A stretch of DNA of 64,000 nt from Gerris lacustris (taxonomy: Eukaryota; Arthropoda; Insecta; Hemiptera; Gerridae). Under the pieces are notes generated by a model, which was not told the origin of the DNA, searched no databases, and worked only from the letters and a program-made list of their open reading frames with translations. Made by a program: the position numbers and the translations under genes. This document shows positions 44,291-56,404 of the stretch, piece by piece. The stretch's first letter is position 1; the number at the start of each line of letters is the position of its first letter. The stretch covers positions 16,655,394-16,719,393 of the forward strand of contig OX578280.1 of the NCBI GenBank assembly GCA_951217055.1. Reading direction: 5' to 3'.

Positions 44291-45918
44291 ACTAGGCAAG
44301 TATTTCGTAAAATATTGTTGCTTTGTGGAAACTGACGACTAACTGCAGCTAATAGATTTGTCTTTTCTAAGATGAAGTCTTCTGTAGTCTTTTTTTTCTT
44401 TTATCAAACCTTAAAAATCTCATTAAGTCTCTTAGGTTCTTAAGGTATGGCTTATCAGAGTCAAGCTGTAAAATGTATCTGTTAACATTAAAAATAGCAA
44501 AATAGCAGAATAAGAAAGGATAAAGGGCCGAAAGAAATAAAGTGCCACAGGGAAGGATGTGAGATGCTAGGAGCAGCAGAGGACTTAATGCATTTCTTTG
44601 TGCATAGTATTTTGTTTGCTTATCGAAGTATAAACCAAACAATTCTGCGTGAAAGATACAGTAAAAGTTATGATGGCTGGCATTTTGTTTACGCTCGGTC
44701 TGTGAATAAGTTTGTTGAAGAAAGCGTTACGTACCGAGTACCGGTTAGGTTCTATATAATTGAGTTAAAAAGAGGAAGGCTAGAAAAGGGGGAAAGTTTT
44801 GATCGAATCTCTTTTCAATGGTGAAGTTTGTTTAAGCGGAAAAGTTCAAGTTGAGTTTTAGAAAAGGACTTAAAGGAAGTAGCATGATCTGGGATGGAAA
44901 ACCTCTCTGGCTTAGGAAGGCAAAGTTGAAATACTGAAGGGCCCGGGCTTTAGGGAGAATAGGACGGGGTCAATGTTTTGGTTTTCTCTGTCCTGTAGCG
45001 GCCCTTGGTCTCGGACTAAAGCCTTAGGGTGCCTTCTGTTAAGGACGAGTATGTGGTCAGTAGAGGCTGCGGTCACCTCATTATCCTCTCTACTAAGATG
45101 GGTCCCTAAGGGCTGTCTCCCTAGGGCCTAGGGAAAGGTCTCCTAAAACCTCCTCGGGGTATTAGCATCTGAAAACCTTTGAAACACTCCATGAGCTAGG
45201 GGAGGAGGACAGGCAAGCACCGGAACCGAGGGCCCAAGAGTCAAAGGAATCTGTTACATCCTGATAACTGCTTTAGGACAACATCTAGAATTCACTGTTT
45301 CCTTTAAAAATTAATGGTGGTGGTTTAGATTCAAAAAAGCTTTCCAAAAATTAATTAACAATAATGTCATCACCAGAACAACGACTTAATATTCAACCTC
45401 TCTTTACTATCCCTAAAAGAATCTACATGAAACATCTTAATGTTGAATTTCTCCTGTGGTAATTGCTGACTCAGACAACTAACTTTAAGCACTTAGTAAG
45501 AAGTAATTTTTGGTTGAAAATGTTTCTAAATAAGTATTTAGTTTTAGAAACGATGCCTATAAGTATAATCAGACGAGATTGAACGCTCTAAAATGCCTTC
45601 AATAACACGGCAAGATTCCAACTTCATCATATCATTTAGAATTCTCTAAATATTAAAAGTAATCCTTATAAGAATGCTTGACCAATCAGTTGACTTAAAG
45701 ATGGTAATTTTAATGCAAGCTAGAAATTTCAGGGTATTTTATGACTAAGTCGGTCAATTCAAGGTGATTGACCGACTTATAGGCTATAATTTACCCATGC
45801 AGTACTCACCCACAAGGTCAATAAAAAATAATTTTTAAACTCTAATGTCCAAGATATTTCCTTTTATTAACTTAATCTCTGTTATCCTCTTTTCTCCAAC
45901 GCTGTTGTCTGCCTATTT
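44291..45918. other. Unassigned, with GC-richer patch and short hairpin
   Basis: 44,880-45,260 is markedly more GC-rich (words such as gggcccgggc, ctagggcctaggg) without an open frame. 45,746-45,779 is a perfect 13 bp hairpin (taagtcggtcaat, 8-base loop). The frames at 44,367-44,824 overlap in opposite strands and match nothing known. Confidence 0.4.
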
Positions 45919-46465
45919 TACTACGTTTTTATTAGCTTGCTTTCTTGTTTGTTTGTCCAGTACAAATCTTGCAATCGCTTTTTTAACTAACTTCCCGAGT
46001 AGCTAGACATTTGAAACTTTTAGAATAGCTCAGAACACGATGACAATGCAATATGTTAATACTTTTAGCCATCTTTCAGCAGAATTTAATTCGTTTTCAG
46101 CAAATTTTGCTGTATGAAAAGTTAGTTCGGAAAAAATCCGCGTTATTTTATTTGATTTGACAAGTCCCATATTTACAATCTTCATTTTGACGGGTTTCAA
46201 ATTTGTGTTACTTTATTAAGAGGTAATTATTGAAATACAGCGAAAAAGGAAAAGTAAACAAAGAAATAAATTAATTGATCCAAGATGAGATGAGATCCGT
46301 TGTACAAAGATTTGTCCTTTTATAGGTTTAAGATCAGCTCTTTAGATGGTTGTCATTTATGTGAAGTAAATAAATTCGGAACTATTTTTTTTTCACTAAA
46401 ATTATATAACAATGCCAACATTACATACATATTTATGATTCAACAGAAAATTTAAAAACATAGTA
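45919..46465 (+). mobile_element. Family C TIR element, copy 4
   Basis: Full-length plus copy, tactacgtttttattagc to tttaaaaacatagta (one substitution in the end word). The 46,205-46,290 interior differs from the other copies by replacement. Confidence 0.75.
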
Positions 46466-47164
46466 TATAAAGTTATTTTTATCTTGTAATTATTCTTATT
46501 CATTACTATCTACAGGATAAAAATCCTTAAACCATTAACGTAAAACTTTTTTTTAACTTTTTCTAAATCTAAAACTATACACAATATCTGTACATCATAT
46601 CTTTAAGTTCGACTTAATCTTTAATAAATTCTATAAAACTAAATAATTTAAATTAGCAACATGTTCCTTGAATTTTTCAATTCTTAAGTAGTTAGTCTAG
46701 TAAGGAATTAAAAGCCACAAAAAATCATAATTTAAATAAATTATGATTTTAGACTGAAAGCGACTCAAGACTATTAATTCCTTCAATAGACTAAACTTCT
46801 TAAGATTTAGAAATAATTTATTCAACCATTTTCCAAAATGGTTATTTCATTTACATTTTGAATGCTATCCTCACATTTCCTGTAACACTCCTTTGATCAG
46901 ATTTATTTAAGGTAATAAATCTAGATAAATTGAAATGATTCATTCTGCTCACAGAAGAATGTTTATCCAGTATTAATTATCCAAACTTAAGATCAAAAGT
47001 ATAAAATGTCTAATTTATTAGCTTTAAACCCCGCTCTAATATTTAAGGAATTAAAATATTAATAGGAGAAGATAAGCAGAAAATAAAACATCCATTAGTA
47101 ATATTATAAATAATATTGTACTTTTCGATAAAACTAAATCAGTAAAAGATATTCATATGCATAA
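46466..47164. other. Unassigned, with ~120 bp imperfect palindrome
   Basis: Around 46,682-46,805 cttaagtagttagtctagta is mirrored by tagactaaacttcttaag, with an inner perfect 14 bp pair (aaaatcataattta) around two bases. It could be an AT-rich hairpin element or a folded transcript. No gene. Confidence 0.5.
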
Positions 47165-47230
47165 TAGACTGTCAATTAGTGTGGCACATAGCTTCCCCGC
47201 ATCCTATCACGTACATTATTGATTTTAAGC
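47165..47230 (+). repeat. Family E terminal fragment
   Basis: gactgtcaattagtgtggca and cttccccgcatcctatca identify the non-hairpin end of family E; the rest is absent. Confidence 0.65.
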
Positions 47231-47303
47231 TTTTACAAGCTATTATTCTGTAATATATTTAATTGTTTCCTCAGTTTTCTTTGATATGTCAATTTTTTTA
47301 TCT

Positions 47304-47872
47304 ACGATTGATACGAAATATAAACATTGCATCTCTGTTTAGATGCGTAGAAAGTGATTCTTTACGTACTTATATTCATTGCGCATGCGCGTTTTTATAA
47401 TTCCTCTTTTTTCCGCCTTAGTGCTGTAAAAAAAGAAGAATTCTTCACCTTAACGCACGATTAGCAAGTCTGTTTAGACCTAACAAAAACTAATTTGCTG
47501 TTTGTTTAATTAAAGTAACTGTTTATATCGAGTTTTTAGTGAAAAACAATGAGTGATTTTAGTGATTTTTACGAAAATAAGGAGAATAATACGCCTCCCA
47601 AAATAATTAATTCGGCACAAAATACAACTAATGAATTAATGTCATCTTTATCAAAAGAGAAATACGAACTCACATACAGGAAGTTTATTAATTTTTTTTC
47701 TGTATTTATTATTAAAATCCAACAATCGTAGATAAAGTACAGTACGCAACTCGTGCGAAAAATGCATTTTGCTTTGCTTGTGTGGTTTTACTTCGCTGTC
47801 GCTCGGGTGCAAACTCCACACTTGTATGCAAAATGCTACTTTGCGCACTAGACAAGTAATGTACTATTACAT
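47304..47872 (+). mobile_element. Family D, longest copy
   Basis: Extends from acgattgatacgaaatataa to acaagtaatgtactatt and aligns with 25,016-25,566. No terminal inverted repeats are visible, and no target duplication is obvious. It retains a start codon and N-terminal frame (next entry), then an abrupt join to ctgtatttattattaaaatc, shared with the 10.6 kb copy, which is read as a common internal deletion of most of a gene. Confidence 0.7.
47549..47731 (+). pseudogene. N-terminal remnant, tyrosine-recombinase-like?
   Basis: The frame begins MSDFSDFYENKENNTPPKI and includes, at residues ~33-48, SLSKEKYELTYRKFINF, after which the deletion joint supplies unrelated residues. A S-x-x-T/Y...Y-x-x-F-x-x-F/W helix-forming word following a short acidic leader is how the SAM-like N-terminal domain of many eukaryotic tyrosine-recombinase-like proteins (Crypton and related) begins. 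The catalytic R...HxxR...Y region is not in the window. The lack of terminal inverted repeats fits a Crypton-type parent. This is inference from about 47 residues. Confidence 0.4.
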
Positions 47873-49149
47873 GAATTAAAGTATGAAAGCAAAATTTAAA
47901 GAGCGCAGACGGTTGAAATTAATCTGGAGATATCAGCGGTCAACATTCGACAAGCGATGCATTAAAGATCAGGATTTATATCAAATTCAACAATTCATTA
48001 TATCTACTATCAGTATCTGTTATTATCTCCACTGCTTTAAAAAGTACTTTACGCAAAGCTGAACGTATTTGATAGCTGCCACGTGGAAAAGACAGGTCTA
48101 CATCGGGGGAGACTCATTGAACGCATTATCCTAAGCATCCTTCTGGGAATAAGGGACTTCCCTTGACCCTCCTGGTCACTAAACTTGAGTGATAGGGGAA
48201 GGGATGTAAATGACAGGACATCCAGCCCATCGCATTCAAGGACCCTTTGTCCTGAAGACAAAATCCTTCTGTTTGAAGGGCGAAGGGTAAAGTGAACTCC
48301 CCCTTAGAAACTAGGGCAATCAGTCCCTGTCTTCCACGTCCCCTAACTAAATTTCCAATGCCGCCCTAATAGTATCGGAGTCAATGTGTAGGTGTGTTAT
48401 AACTCGTTTATTCTACCAGTGTGTAGGTCCCCTTTCATGAGTAGAAAAAGGGGAGCGTCTAAAATAATGGTTCCAATTATGCCAGGACACGAACATGAAC
48501 AATCCTTTACTTAATTGGATTGTTCTTGAAATTACCTCAATATTAAACTAAATACCTTAACAAAATAACATTTTTTGAAAGAGTCAATTAATTATAGCAA
48601 TGTATAAAATTTAAAAAATACGTCTGGTGTCCCGGGACACCCGGTAGGGACGAAGTTCCTTACATTTTTCATTAAATATAAATCATAAAATCACACTGCT
48701 AAGTACGTATACATTGCTAACTACTTATACATGGCGGAGTTAGAAAAGAAACAAAATTAAAAGTAACGAACTGTGTGTATCTATAGCAAGAGTTAAGAGA
48801 AAACTAAAGAAAATCATTATTTGTATAATTAAAGCAAGCGTCTTACTATAAATATATATTAAATATAAGGAAAAAGTTGATCATGATGAGTTTATAGTGA
48901 AAGAGTATGTTTGTCAAAGGAGTTTGGATTGAAATAGGACTGTTTTCTACTTACCCGGCAAATTAATTTAAAATATTATAAATATATCTCTTCCCTACTC
49001 TACAGCTTCTGCTTGTATCAGGGTGAAATTTTACATGATTATATTTTATTTATTTACAAAACAAAGTGACATTTTTGACATATATAACAAAAATAATCAA
49101 AACAAGTCAAGTAACAGGCTTCCTTAATAACACTTTTTCCCGTCTTTTA
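47873..49149. other. Unassigned stretch
   Basis: 48,050-48,450 is GC-richer and low in repeats, possibly unique DNA, but no open frame is convincing; the minus frame 48,049-48,261 matches no family. Confidence 0.35.
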
Positions 49150-49420
49150 AAGCTTAGGTTTACGCCAGCGTTGTGCGTGAACGCTTGGGTGGATAAAGTT
49201 TTCTGACGAACTCAGCCTGGGCATTGGTAAAATGAACATGTGTACCAAATTTCATCTAACTCGGTGAGCTTTTACTCAAGTTATCGTCATTTGTAGATTT
49301 CGTGACGGATTTTTAGTGACGGTGATTTTGTGACAGTTATTTTGTGGCGGTGATTTTGGTCGTTTTTTTCGGATTCACTCCCGGGCTCCAGAACGTGCCA
49401 TAAGGAACTTCGTTCCAAAA
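49150..49420 (+). repeat. Family E body fragment
   Basis: gcattggtaaaatgaacatg and acttttactcaagttatcgt-type words align with 9,910-10,075. A (gtgacggtgatttt)n-like block follows at 49,308-49,360 in place of the gacagacagac block. Confidence 0.6.
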
Positions 49421-50894
49421 ACAAACAAAGTATTTAAATGAAATCATCAACCAGACATTTTAAGTCCAAACTTGAATTATGAAACCGATACAAAAGATTT
49501 ATCCCAAAACGTTTGCGGGCTTGATATCAAGTATCATTGGGAATTGTGTGTTTTGCCCCCTTCCATTTCCTAGGGAAATTCAGATTTGTCCACTATTCAG
49601 ATAAAATGGGCATGAATAATAAAAACGAACGATTTTCAGGTTAAAAAAAATTGGAAAAAATACAACAGCGACAGTGTTCGGTAGTTCTTTTTATGATAGG
49701 TTAGAAAGGGGGGCTTTTAGAAAAACAACGGACATTTAGATGGGAGAGAAACATAAATAAAGTATAAATACAAAATCGTAGTTCGGCTAAAACCGTAGAA
49801 AAAGTGGTATCATATTTTGCGAATAGTATGAACAAATTCAAAGCACGTGTACTCGAAGCATATCATTGTTTATATCTGATATAAAAAAATAATATTATAC
49901 AAAAATATGTATCTAGTGTAACCTACGCAGGGCAAACTATCCTTAAAAGCACATTTTTTTCCGAAGAATACGAATCTAATACTAGGACTATGGATTACTA
50001 AGACTAAAAATGATCCATAAATAAATCCATAATCCATAATGACGTTTATCCTTTTATATTCATATCCATAAGTAATTCCAAGAAACTTTCATGTGGAGAA
50101 ACAATACCTTCATTATTATTCTACATTATTTTCTATTATTATTCTACACATGATAATGTCAGCTCTTTAAAGACTTAACGATTAATATTAATGCCACTAA
50201 TAATAATTTAAGTAAGTTTAAAAAATGTAAAACTAAATTACATATTTAATACAAACAGGTGTAAAAAATTATTTCACCACGAGTGAAAGAAAAATCTCTT
50301 AGCTGTTTGAGAGCCTGTGTTTATATAATTATGAACAAACTAAAAACATCATAATTAAATCTAAATAGACAACATAACTCATTGTATCCAAAAGAGTACA
50401 TATTATTTAGAATAAAATAATTTTCAGTAAATTAAAATACTTGTTTTTATTACATAAATAATATAAATAAAATAAATAATGTATACTTATTAAATATGTT
50501 AATGCTGTTATTGTATATTTATAGAAAAATGTATTTTTATGTTTTAAAAAGAAAAAAACTTTTATTATTATTTATGCAACTCTAACCGGATCTCAGTCCA
50601 AGCCGATTTACTTTTTAATGATTTTAAAAATATGCTTTTTACATATTTTCCTTAACTAAAGAAAAAAAATACCGTTTTCACCAACAAAAATCGAAACACT
50701 GATTTCAACGGAATTATACATTTTAGGTGTTTTCGAAACGATTTCATTTTTAGCTGTGTTTTTCTTTTGTCTGTTCGTATGTGTTGTGTGTCTGTTTGTG
50801 TTATGCATAACTCCCACAGTTTTAAGCTGGAGAATTGAAATGGTACAAATATCAGTCAATACATTTAGTTGTGCTGCTCGGAAAATCATAAATT
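49421..50894. other. Unassigned AT-rich stretch
   Basis: No repeat copy or gene recognised. The minus frame at 50,656-50,889 is low-complexity Asn/Thr/Lys-rich. Confidence 0.4.
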
Positions 50895-51612
50895 TTCAAA
50901 TTCAAAATGGCGGATAATTCACGTCACGCGAAACAAATATTTTTTTAAAATTTCGAGTGGGGTATTAAATGAAAGGTATTCAAGAGTAGATTACAAATAT
51001 ATATATACTACTTAGGGAAAGTGTTTAATTTTCGGCGCCATTTTGTCAAATAAACAACAACAATTTTGTTTGTCCCCCCCCCCCCTAAAATAAGATTAGC
51101 AATTTGATCTGATTTACTGGGAATCCAAGATGGCAAATAATTTATGTCACTCGAAATTTTTTTTTTTTTTTTAATTTTGTGTGGGGGTATCAAATGAAAG
51201 ATATTGAAGAATAGATTACAAAAATATATAACACTTAGGGAACATGTTTATTTTTCTCCGCTATTTTGTCAAATAAACAACAACAATTTTGTTTGCCCCC
51301 CCCCCCCCCCCCCCCCCTAAAACTATATTTCTGCTGTTACTAAAAATATGCAAAATGTGCGGTCTGATGGGCCAATGAAAAATTTAGAATAGGAATTTGA
51401 TCCGATTAACTGGGAATCCAAAAATCCAAAATGGCGGCTAATTCCTGTCACTTGGAAAAAATATTATTTTAAAATTTTGAGTGGGGTATCTAATGAAAAG
51501 TATTGAAGAGTAGATTACAAAAATGTAGAACACTTCTAGAAAATATTTAATTTTTCATGCTATTTCGTGAAAAAACATCAAGATTTTGTGTCCCCCCCCT
51601 CCCCCTCCTATA
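50895..51612. repeat. Three tandem diverged units with poly(C) tracts
   Basis: Units start near 50,900, 51,118 and 51,410. Each has aagatggc or aaaatggcgg, gtggggtat.aaatgaaa.gtatt, agtagattacaaa, a ttgtcaaataaacaac-like word and a terminal run of 7-22 C. Spacing is about 220 and 290 bp. The longest C run is at 51,297-51,317. The class is unknown. Confidence 0.75.
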
Positions 51613-51899
51613 CTAATTTTATGGTCACGATACCAAGGAAACCCTTTTACGTGAGACTTCACGCCTAAACAATTTATTATATCTGCCATCATTTTGAAAA
51701 TATCGACTTTTAAACTTAACGCTGAATAATTTTGGAACTATTTCACCGATTGAGCTGAAATTTAGACCAATTATACCTTTTTATAGGATAACTAAGTCTT
51801 CCATAGTTCAACTTAATATCTGCCAACATTTTGAAATTATTTGGTCAAGAAAAGTTCCGAAACGTCCCACGTTCGATTTTTCTTTTTAAATATTTGTAG
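51613..51899. other. Unassigned stretch
   Basis: Contains two similar phrases of the type atctgcca.cattttgaaa (51,680 and 51,819). No gene. Confidence 0.35.
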
Positions 51900-52690
51900 C
51901 TAAAATTCTAAATATAAAAGGGTATGATTTATCTGAACATGGTCGCAAAATTTCGTCAAAATCAGCCCAGTAGTTTAGGCTCCACGCCAGTAGTTTAGGC
52001 TACACATACACAGACAGATATTTGTTTAAAACACTTTTTTGGACTAAGGGGGCCACAAAACGTGTGAATCCATCAAAATCTAAAAATCAAATTTTCGCCC
52101 ATCACAATACTTCCTCTTAGTCCAGCAGATAGCGTGCAAAAAAGTGTCTGACTAATATCAAGCTAGAATTTTGTATTCAAGTCAATCTTTTAGCGACTTT
52201 TAAGAATTTGAGGTCGGCTAAGTTCGTCTGCGGGACATAGCTTGGCAATAGGCGTTTGAAAAAAACAAACCGGTAGAGAGCGGCAATGTCTCACCAATTA
52301 AGGTGGACAATGTGATTTTCATGAAAATCAAGTTGATGTTATTGTCCCACTTGATAAGTTAGTTATTCAAATATTACTAAAAATCAACGTGGCCACCTGT
52401 CAACGGACAAACTAACATCAACTTGATTTTTGGTCTACTAACTAATTCTGTATTCAGGATCATGAAAATCACGATGTCCACCATAATTGGTGAGACATGG
52501 CCGCTCTCTACCGTTTTTTTTTTTTTTTTCAAACGCCTATTGCCAAGCTATGTCCCGCAGACGAACTTAGCCGACCACATATTCTTAAAAGACACTAAAA
52601 AATTGACTTGTATACAAAATTCTAGCTTGATGTTAGTCAGACACTTTTTTGAACGCTATCTCCTGGACTATCATCATATGAGAAAGTAAA
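51900..52690 (+). repeat. Family B 3' half hosting a foldback element
   Basis: 51,900-52,120 is the B 3' half (tttcgtcaaaatcagcccag; acgtgtgaatccatcaaaat) ending cacaatacttcctctta. The B terminus catatgagaaagtaaa resumes at 52,675 after the foldback. Confidence 0.7.
52121..52667. mobile_element. Foldback element, ~225 bp inverted arms
   Basis: The left arm starts tccagcagatagcgtgcaaa, the right arm ends with its near complement. Conserved paired words include gtgtctgacta, caagctagaatttt, ttcgtctgcgggacatagct, tggcaataggcgtttgaaa and tagagagcggc. The arms meet around an unpaired centre of ~75 bp near 52,345-52,420. No ORF of note; the frame 52,423-52,689 is antisense arm sequence. A non-autonomous foldback or MITE inserted in family B. 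Confidence 0.85.
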
Positions 52691-53694
52691 AATATTGCAT
52701 TTCAAGAGAACCTAGTTTGGGTTGACTACTTTTATGTTTAAATTTATACGTGATAACGTGTAGCTGGTGAAGTGATGTGTACAGCTCTGGGATTCCTTTT
52801 TTTACATTGAACGTAAAATTTATTTTAGAGGAAGAGCGATCGGAGTACAATTCTAATTTGTAGGTAACTCAAGTGTCAAGTGTCACTTTTTAATAGCGCT
52901 TACGTATTGAATAGAGGGAGAATCAATGATTAAGACTCTAGGCGATCCACAGTAGGCAACGATTACAAATATAATTATAATGAGTAGGGAAATGTATTTC
53001 AAAAGCCAACAATTCAAATAATCAAACTCAACCACAATTCAATTAGGTTCAAATCAAGACTTAAAGATTTATATTGTCAAGTGTTTAGCAAGTCTACAAG
53101 GCTAGTTTTATTTATTTACTTTTAAAACAAATTGAAAATTTGAAGTCTACTTCCTAATGATGGAGTACATCCATGACGCTATTTGATTTCTTTAATTTTA
53201 ATTGACAATTATATAATCAAGAGGGCTAGCGACTGCAGACTTTTTTTTTAATTAATTAAAATTATTTAAAGCGTGGTTAAAGAACGTCCCTAGGGTCGTA
53301 CTTTGATGAACTAGAGGGGGCCCCGATTCAGAGAAAATTAGTTCTCTTGCGAAATGCTAAGTAGGTTGAAACTTTCTATTAAGACCCCGCTCAAGAAGAA
53401 TAGGCAAACGGAGTTAGGGAAACTTAGACTAACTTGATTTTCCCAATTAGACGGGGGAGAGAGAGGGGAGAGGGTTCTTTAGCATAATTTACTCGTTCCG
53501 ATTGGCTAGACTGGGAGAGCTAATTAACAGAATGTGTAGGGCTTCATGTAATGGCTCCCAGGGCAATAAGGGCCCCCCCCCCAAATGACCTCACGTCACT
53601 CTCGTGTCACAACATTGCCTTACATCTACTCTAGAACCATCCCTAAAATTAATGACGAATTATCTACGTTAATTATAAATTATATCAAATTTAC
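52691..53694. other. Unassigned stretch
   Basis: Purine-rich patch near 53,440-53,475 and a C run near 53,573-53,582. No gene recognised. Confidence 0.4.
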
Positions 53695-54000
53695 ACGACT
53701 TTTTGAGAAGATGAGCCAGGTATAAAATAGAGTACTTATAAAGGCCTACCTCTCCAAAATACTCTATAATGTCCGCTAAAAATTAATAAACATATTATGA
53801 ACTCACAAATTTTTACGCCAGACTTGTCTTATTATTTTACATAAGAATATTTGAGAAGATCATTCAGGCATAAAATAGACTACTTATAAAGGTCTTTTAT
53901 CTCTCCAAATACCCTAATGCCCCCTAAAAATTAATAAACATAATGATCTCACAACTTTTTACAGCAGACTTTTCTTATTTTTTTACATAAGTATGTTTTT
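53695..54000. repeat. Tandem duplication, ~150 bp unit
   Basis: tttgagaagat...ggtataaaatagagtactta at 53,701 and tttgagaagat...ggcataaaatagactactta at 53,852 are followed by the same order of words (cttataaaggtc, ctaaaaattaataaacat, cagactt.tcttatt) to cataagaat/cataagtat. Two copies with point changes and small indels. Confidence 0.85.
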
Positions 54001-54197
54001 GTCGGGATTTCACTTCTTTTTGTATGGAATTTTTCGTTTCTTAGCCTCTTATTCATTCTTTTTGAGCATATATTATGTATATATATTTTTTGCTGAATAA
54101 TAATATAAGAAAAGATAAATTAGACAGAAAAGATAAGAATAAGGAATATTGGATTTAATTGGAGGATGAAGAAAGATAATGGAAGAATATAATATGG

Positions 54198-54797
54198 AAA
54201 AATCGGTCTGAGTCAACTCAGACAAACTTTCTTATATACGAGTTTATAATTACGTAGCCCAGTGTTTTCCATTTATTAGTTTTCGTGTATACATTTAATT
54301 ATTATTGAACATTTCATCAAAATGTATCATAAAAATAACTTCTCCTGGGCGGGGAATCGAACCCGGGCTCTCTCCATCCGCGTTTTAAGCTATTTTCTCA
54401 GAAACTAGATTTGTCCCGGGAAAACGGCTTATTTCGTTAGATTCCTATTTAAATAGTTGCATTTTAAAATTTTTTAATCAAAATCGTCGAAACAGTTTTT
54501 GAGAAATACATTTTTTCACGTTTTTTTCAGAGTTTTTGGAGGGTTGCGCCCCCAAAGTTAGAGCTAAAATTAATTTCTCAATTTCGCCTGTCGGTATGAT
54601 TTTTTTGAACATGTATGCCAAATTACGAAAATCGGCCCAGTAGATTAGGCTTCAGGCGTCTGCACAGACGACAGACGCAGACTTTTTTAAAAACCACTTT
54701 TTTGGACTCAGTGGACCTTAAAACGTGTAAATCCATCAAAATCTCAAAATCGAATTTTCGTGCCATCACAATACTTTCTCTTTATATGAGAAAATTA
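54198..54797 (+). repeat. Family B repeat, full copy
   Basis: Both termini (aatcggtctgagtcaactca...actttc; tctctttatatgaga) are present, with the reversed B box at 54,350-54,365 and a shortened (cagacga) block. With copy 15,632-16,257 it defines the uninterrupted length of about 600-625 bp. Confidence 0.8.
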
Positions 54798-54869
54798 AAA
54801 AAAGTAACAGAATAATAATATTTGTGTAGAAAATGGGGTTTAAAACGCAAAGACAAGGTATGAAACGCG

Positions 54870-54957
54870 GTGGGTGTTCAAATTTGAAGGTTGAAGGTTG
54901 TGAGCATACCCTTCCGGCACGGAAGGGTATGCTCACAACCTTCAAGCTTAATACCCA
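54870..54957. repeat. Perfect 26 bp hairpin with imperfect outer arms
   Basis: 54,891-54,916 is exactly complementary to 54,920-54,945 around a 3-base loop (gca); the arms contain ggttgtgagcatacccttcc. Outer words tgggtgttcaaatttgaag and cttcaagcttaatacccat extend the pairing imperfectly. No function is evident. Confidence 0.9.
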
Positions 54958-56404
54958 TTAAAGCTCAAACACTTATTCCAATAAAATTTTTTTTAAAGAT
55001 AATAGGAGAATAAGAAAATAATTCTTCAGTTTTGAATTTATCTACTGGGTAGCGCTAATTAATAGCACAAGTTATAATTGTTTTAATATTATTTTTTTAA
55101 TTTTAAATTTTATTTTATTTCATTAATGTTTTAATATTTTCATATTTTGAATAGTACAAGTTATAATTGTTCTAATATTTCTAACAAGCGTTTTTTTTTT
55201 TCAACAAAGAACCAAATGTTTTCGGATTTTTTAATTTTTTTTTTTTTTTTTGTTTTTACTGTACATTAAACTCCACCTATATAAAAAAAAATAAGATTCT
55301 AGGATGGCTTGAAGTAAATCAATCAATAGATCATTAAATCAGAGTCAAAATCACAAAACTCTAAGCTCACACATATCTTATTAACAAATATGGTTCGAGC
55401 AGTTTCGATTTTCCTGGAGATGTGAAAATTTTATTTCTGGTTTAGTCGTAATGGACTTTAACTTAAAATTAATATGATATATACATGTATCTTTAACAGG
55501 ATAATAGAAAGGGGTTCAATGTGCCTTGATTTGTTTCCAGTAAAGGATGGTGCGGCTGTGTTCGACTTTGCACGGCACTACTGAGCCCCAGATTTATATA
55601 TTATGTATTATGGTAGGTAAAAATAAAGAATTTTCTTTGAAGGAAAAAATTCTCAACATTTTGTTAGTTTTAAGAATATTTCTTTTTGTCAACAATACTG
55701 TCTCTATATAGACAGTGAAATTCTATACAAACATATATACATATTTTCTCTTCGTAACGAAAGAATAACTTTGAAAAAAAAAAAGAATAGTGAAAGGATT
55801 TATGAGACTAAGCAATATTATATAGGAGCTTCAAGAGTTTTCTCTAACTTTGCACTTTACTTCTTTGGATTTTGAAACCAAGAAAATATAGTTTCTAAGG
55901 TTGAAAAGTATTGTCACAATAGGTAGATTTGAGAGGGGAAAAGATCCCGGGGAAAAATGCTGTCAAGCAGATGGAAAAGATTTTTTGAGTGTCAATTTTG
56001 TTCGTAATGGTTCCTTTTTTTCAATTTCAAGAAAAACTTTTATTTGAAGAAGGTTTCAAATAAAGAAATGTTTCAAAAATAAAAAGAAAGACCGAGATAT
56101 TTACCACACTTGCAGACAGTAAAGAAAAGGATTTGGCTCAATTCTTTGACTAAAGCATAAAGGAAGCGTCTCTTAAGCTTTCTTTTTTAAGTTAAAGTCT
56201 GTAGGTTGTGAATTTACCCAAAAGTTTCTTGAGTTCACAAAAGTTTGTTCCTAAGAATATAATGACTGTATTGATATAAATTCTTTTATTAACTAAGATA
56301 ATTGTTGTCGATAGCAAATTGTAAAATGAAACATTACTGAATAACTTTCGAGAAGTCAAAATGTATCGGATCATTGTAAAGTAACAATAGCAAATAACAC
56401 ATAA
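54958..56404. other. Unassigned AT-rich stretch
   Basis: A word (caagttataattgttctaat type) is duplicated at 55,068 and 55,157. No gene is supported. Confidence 0.4.
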
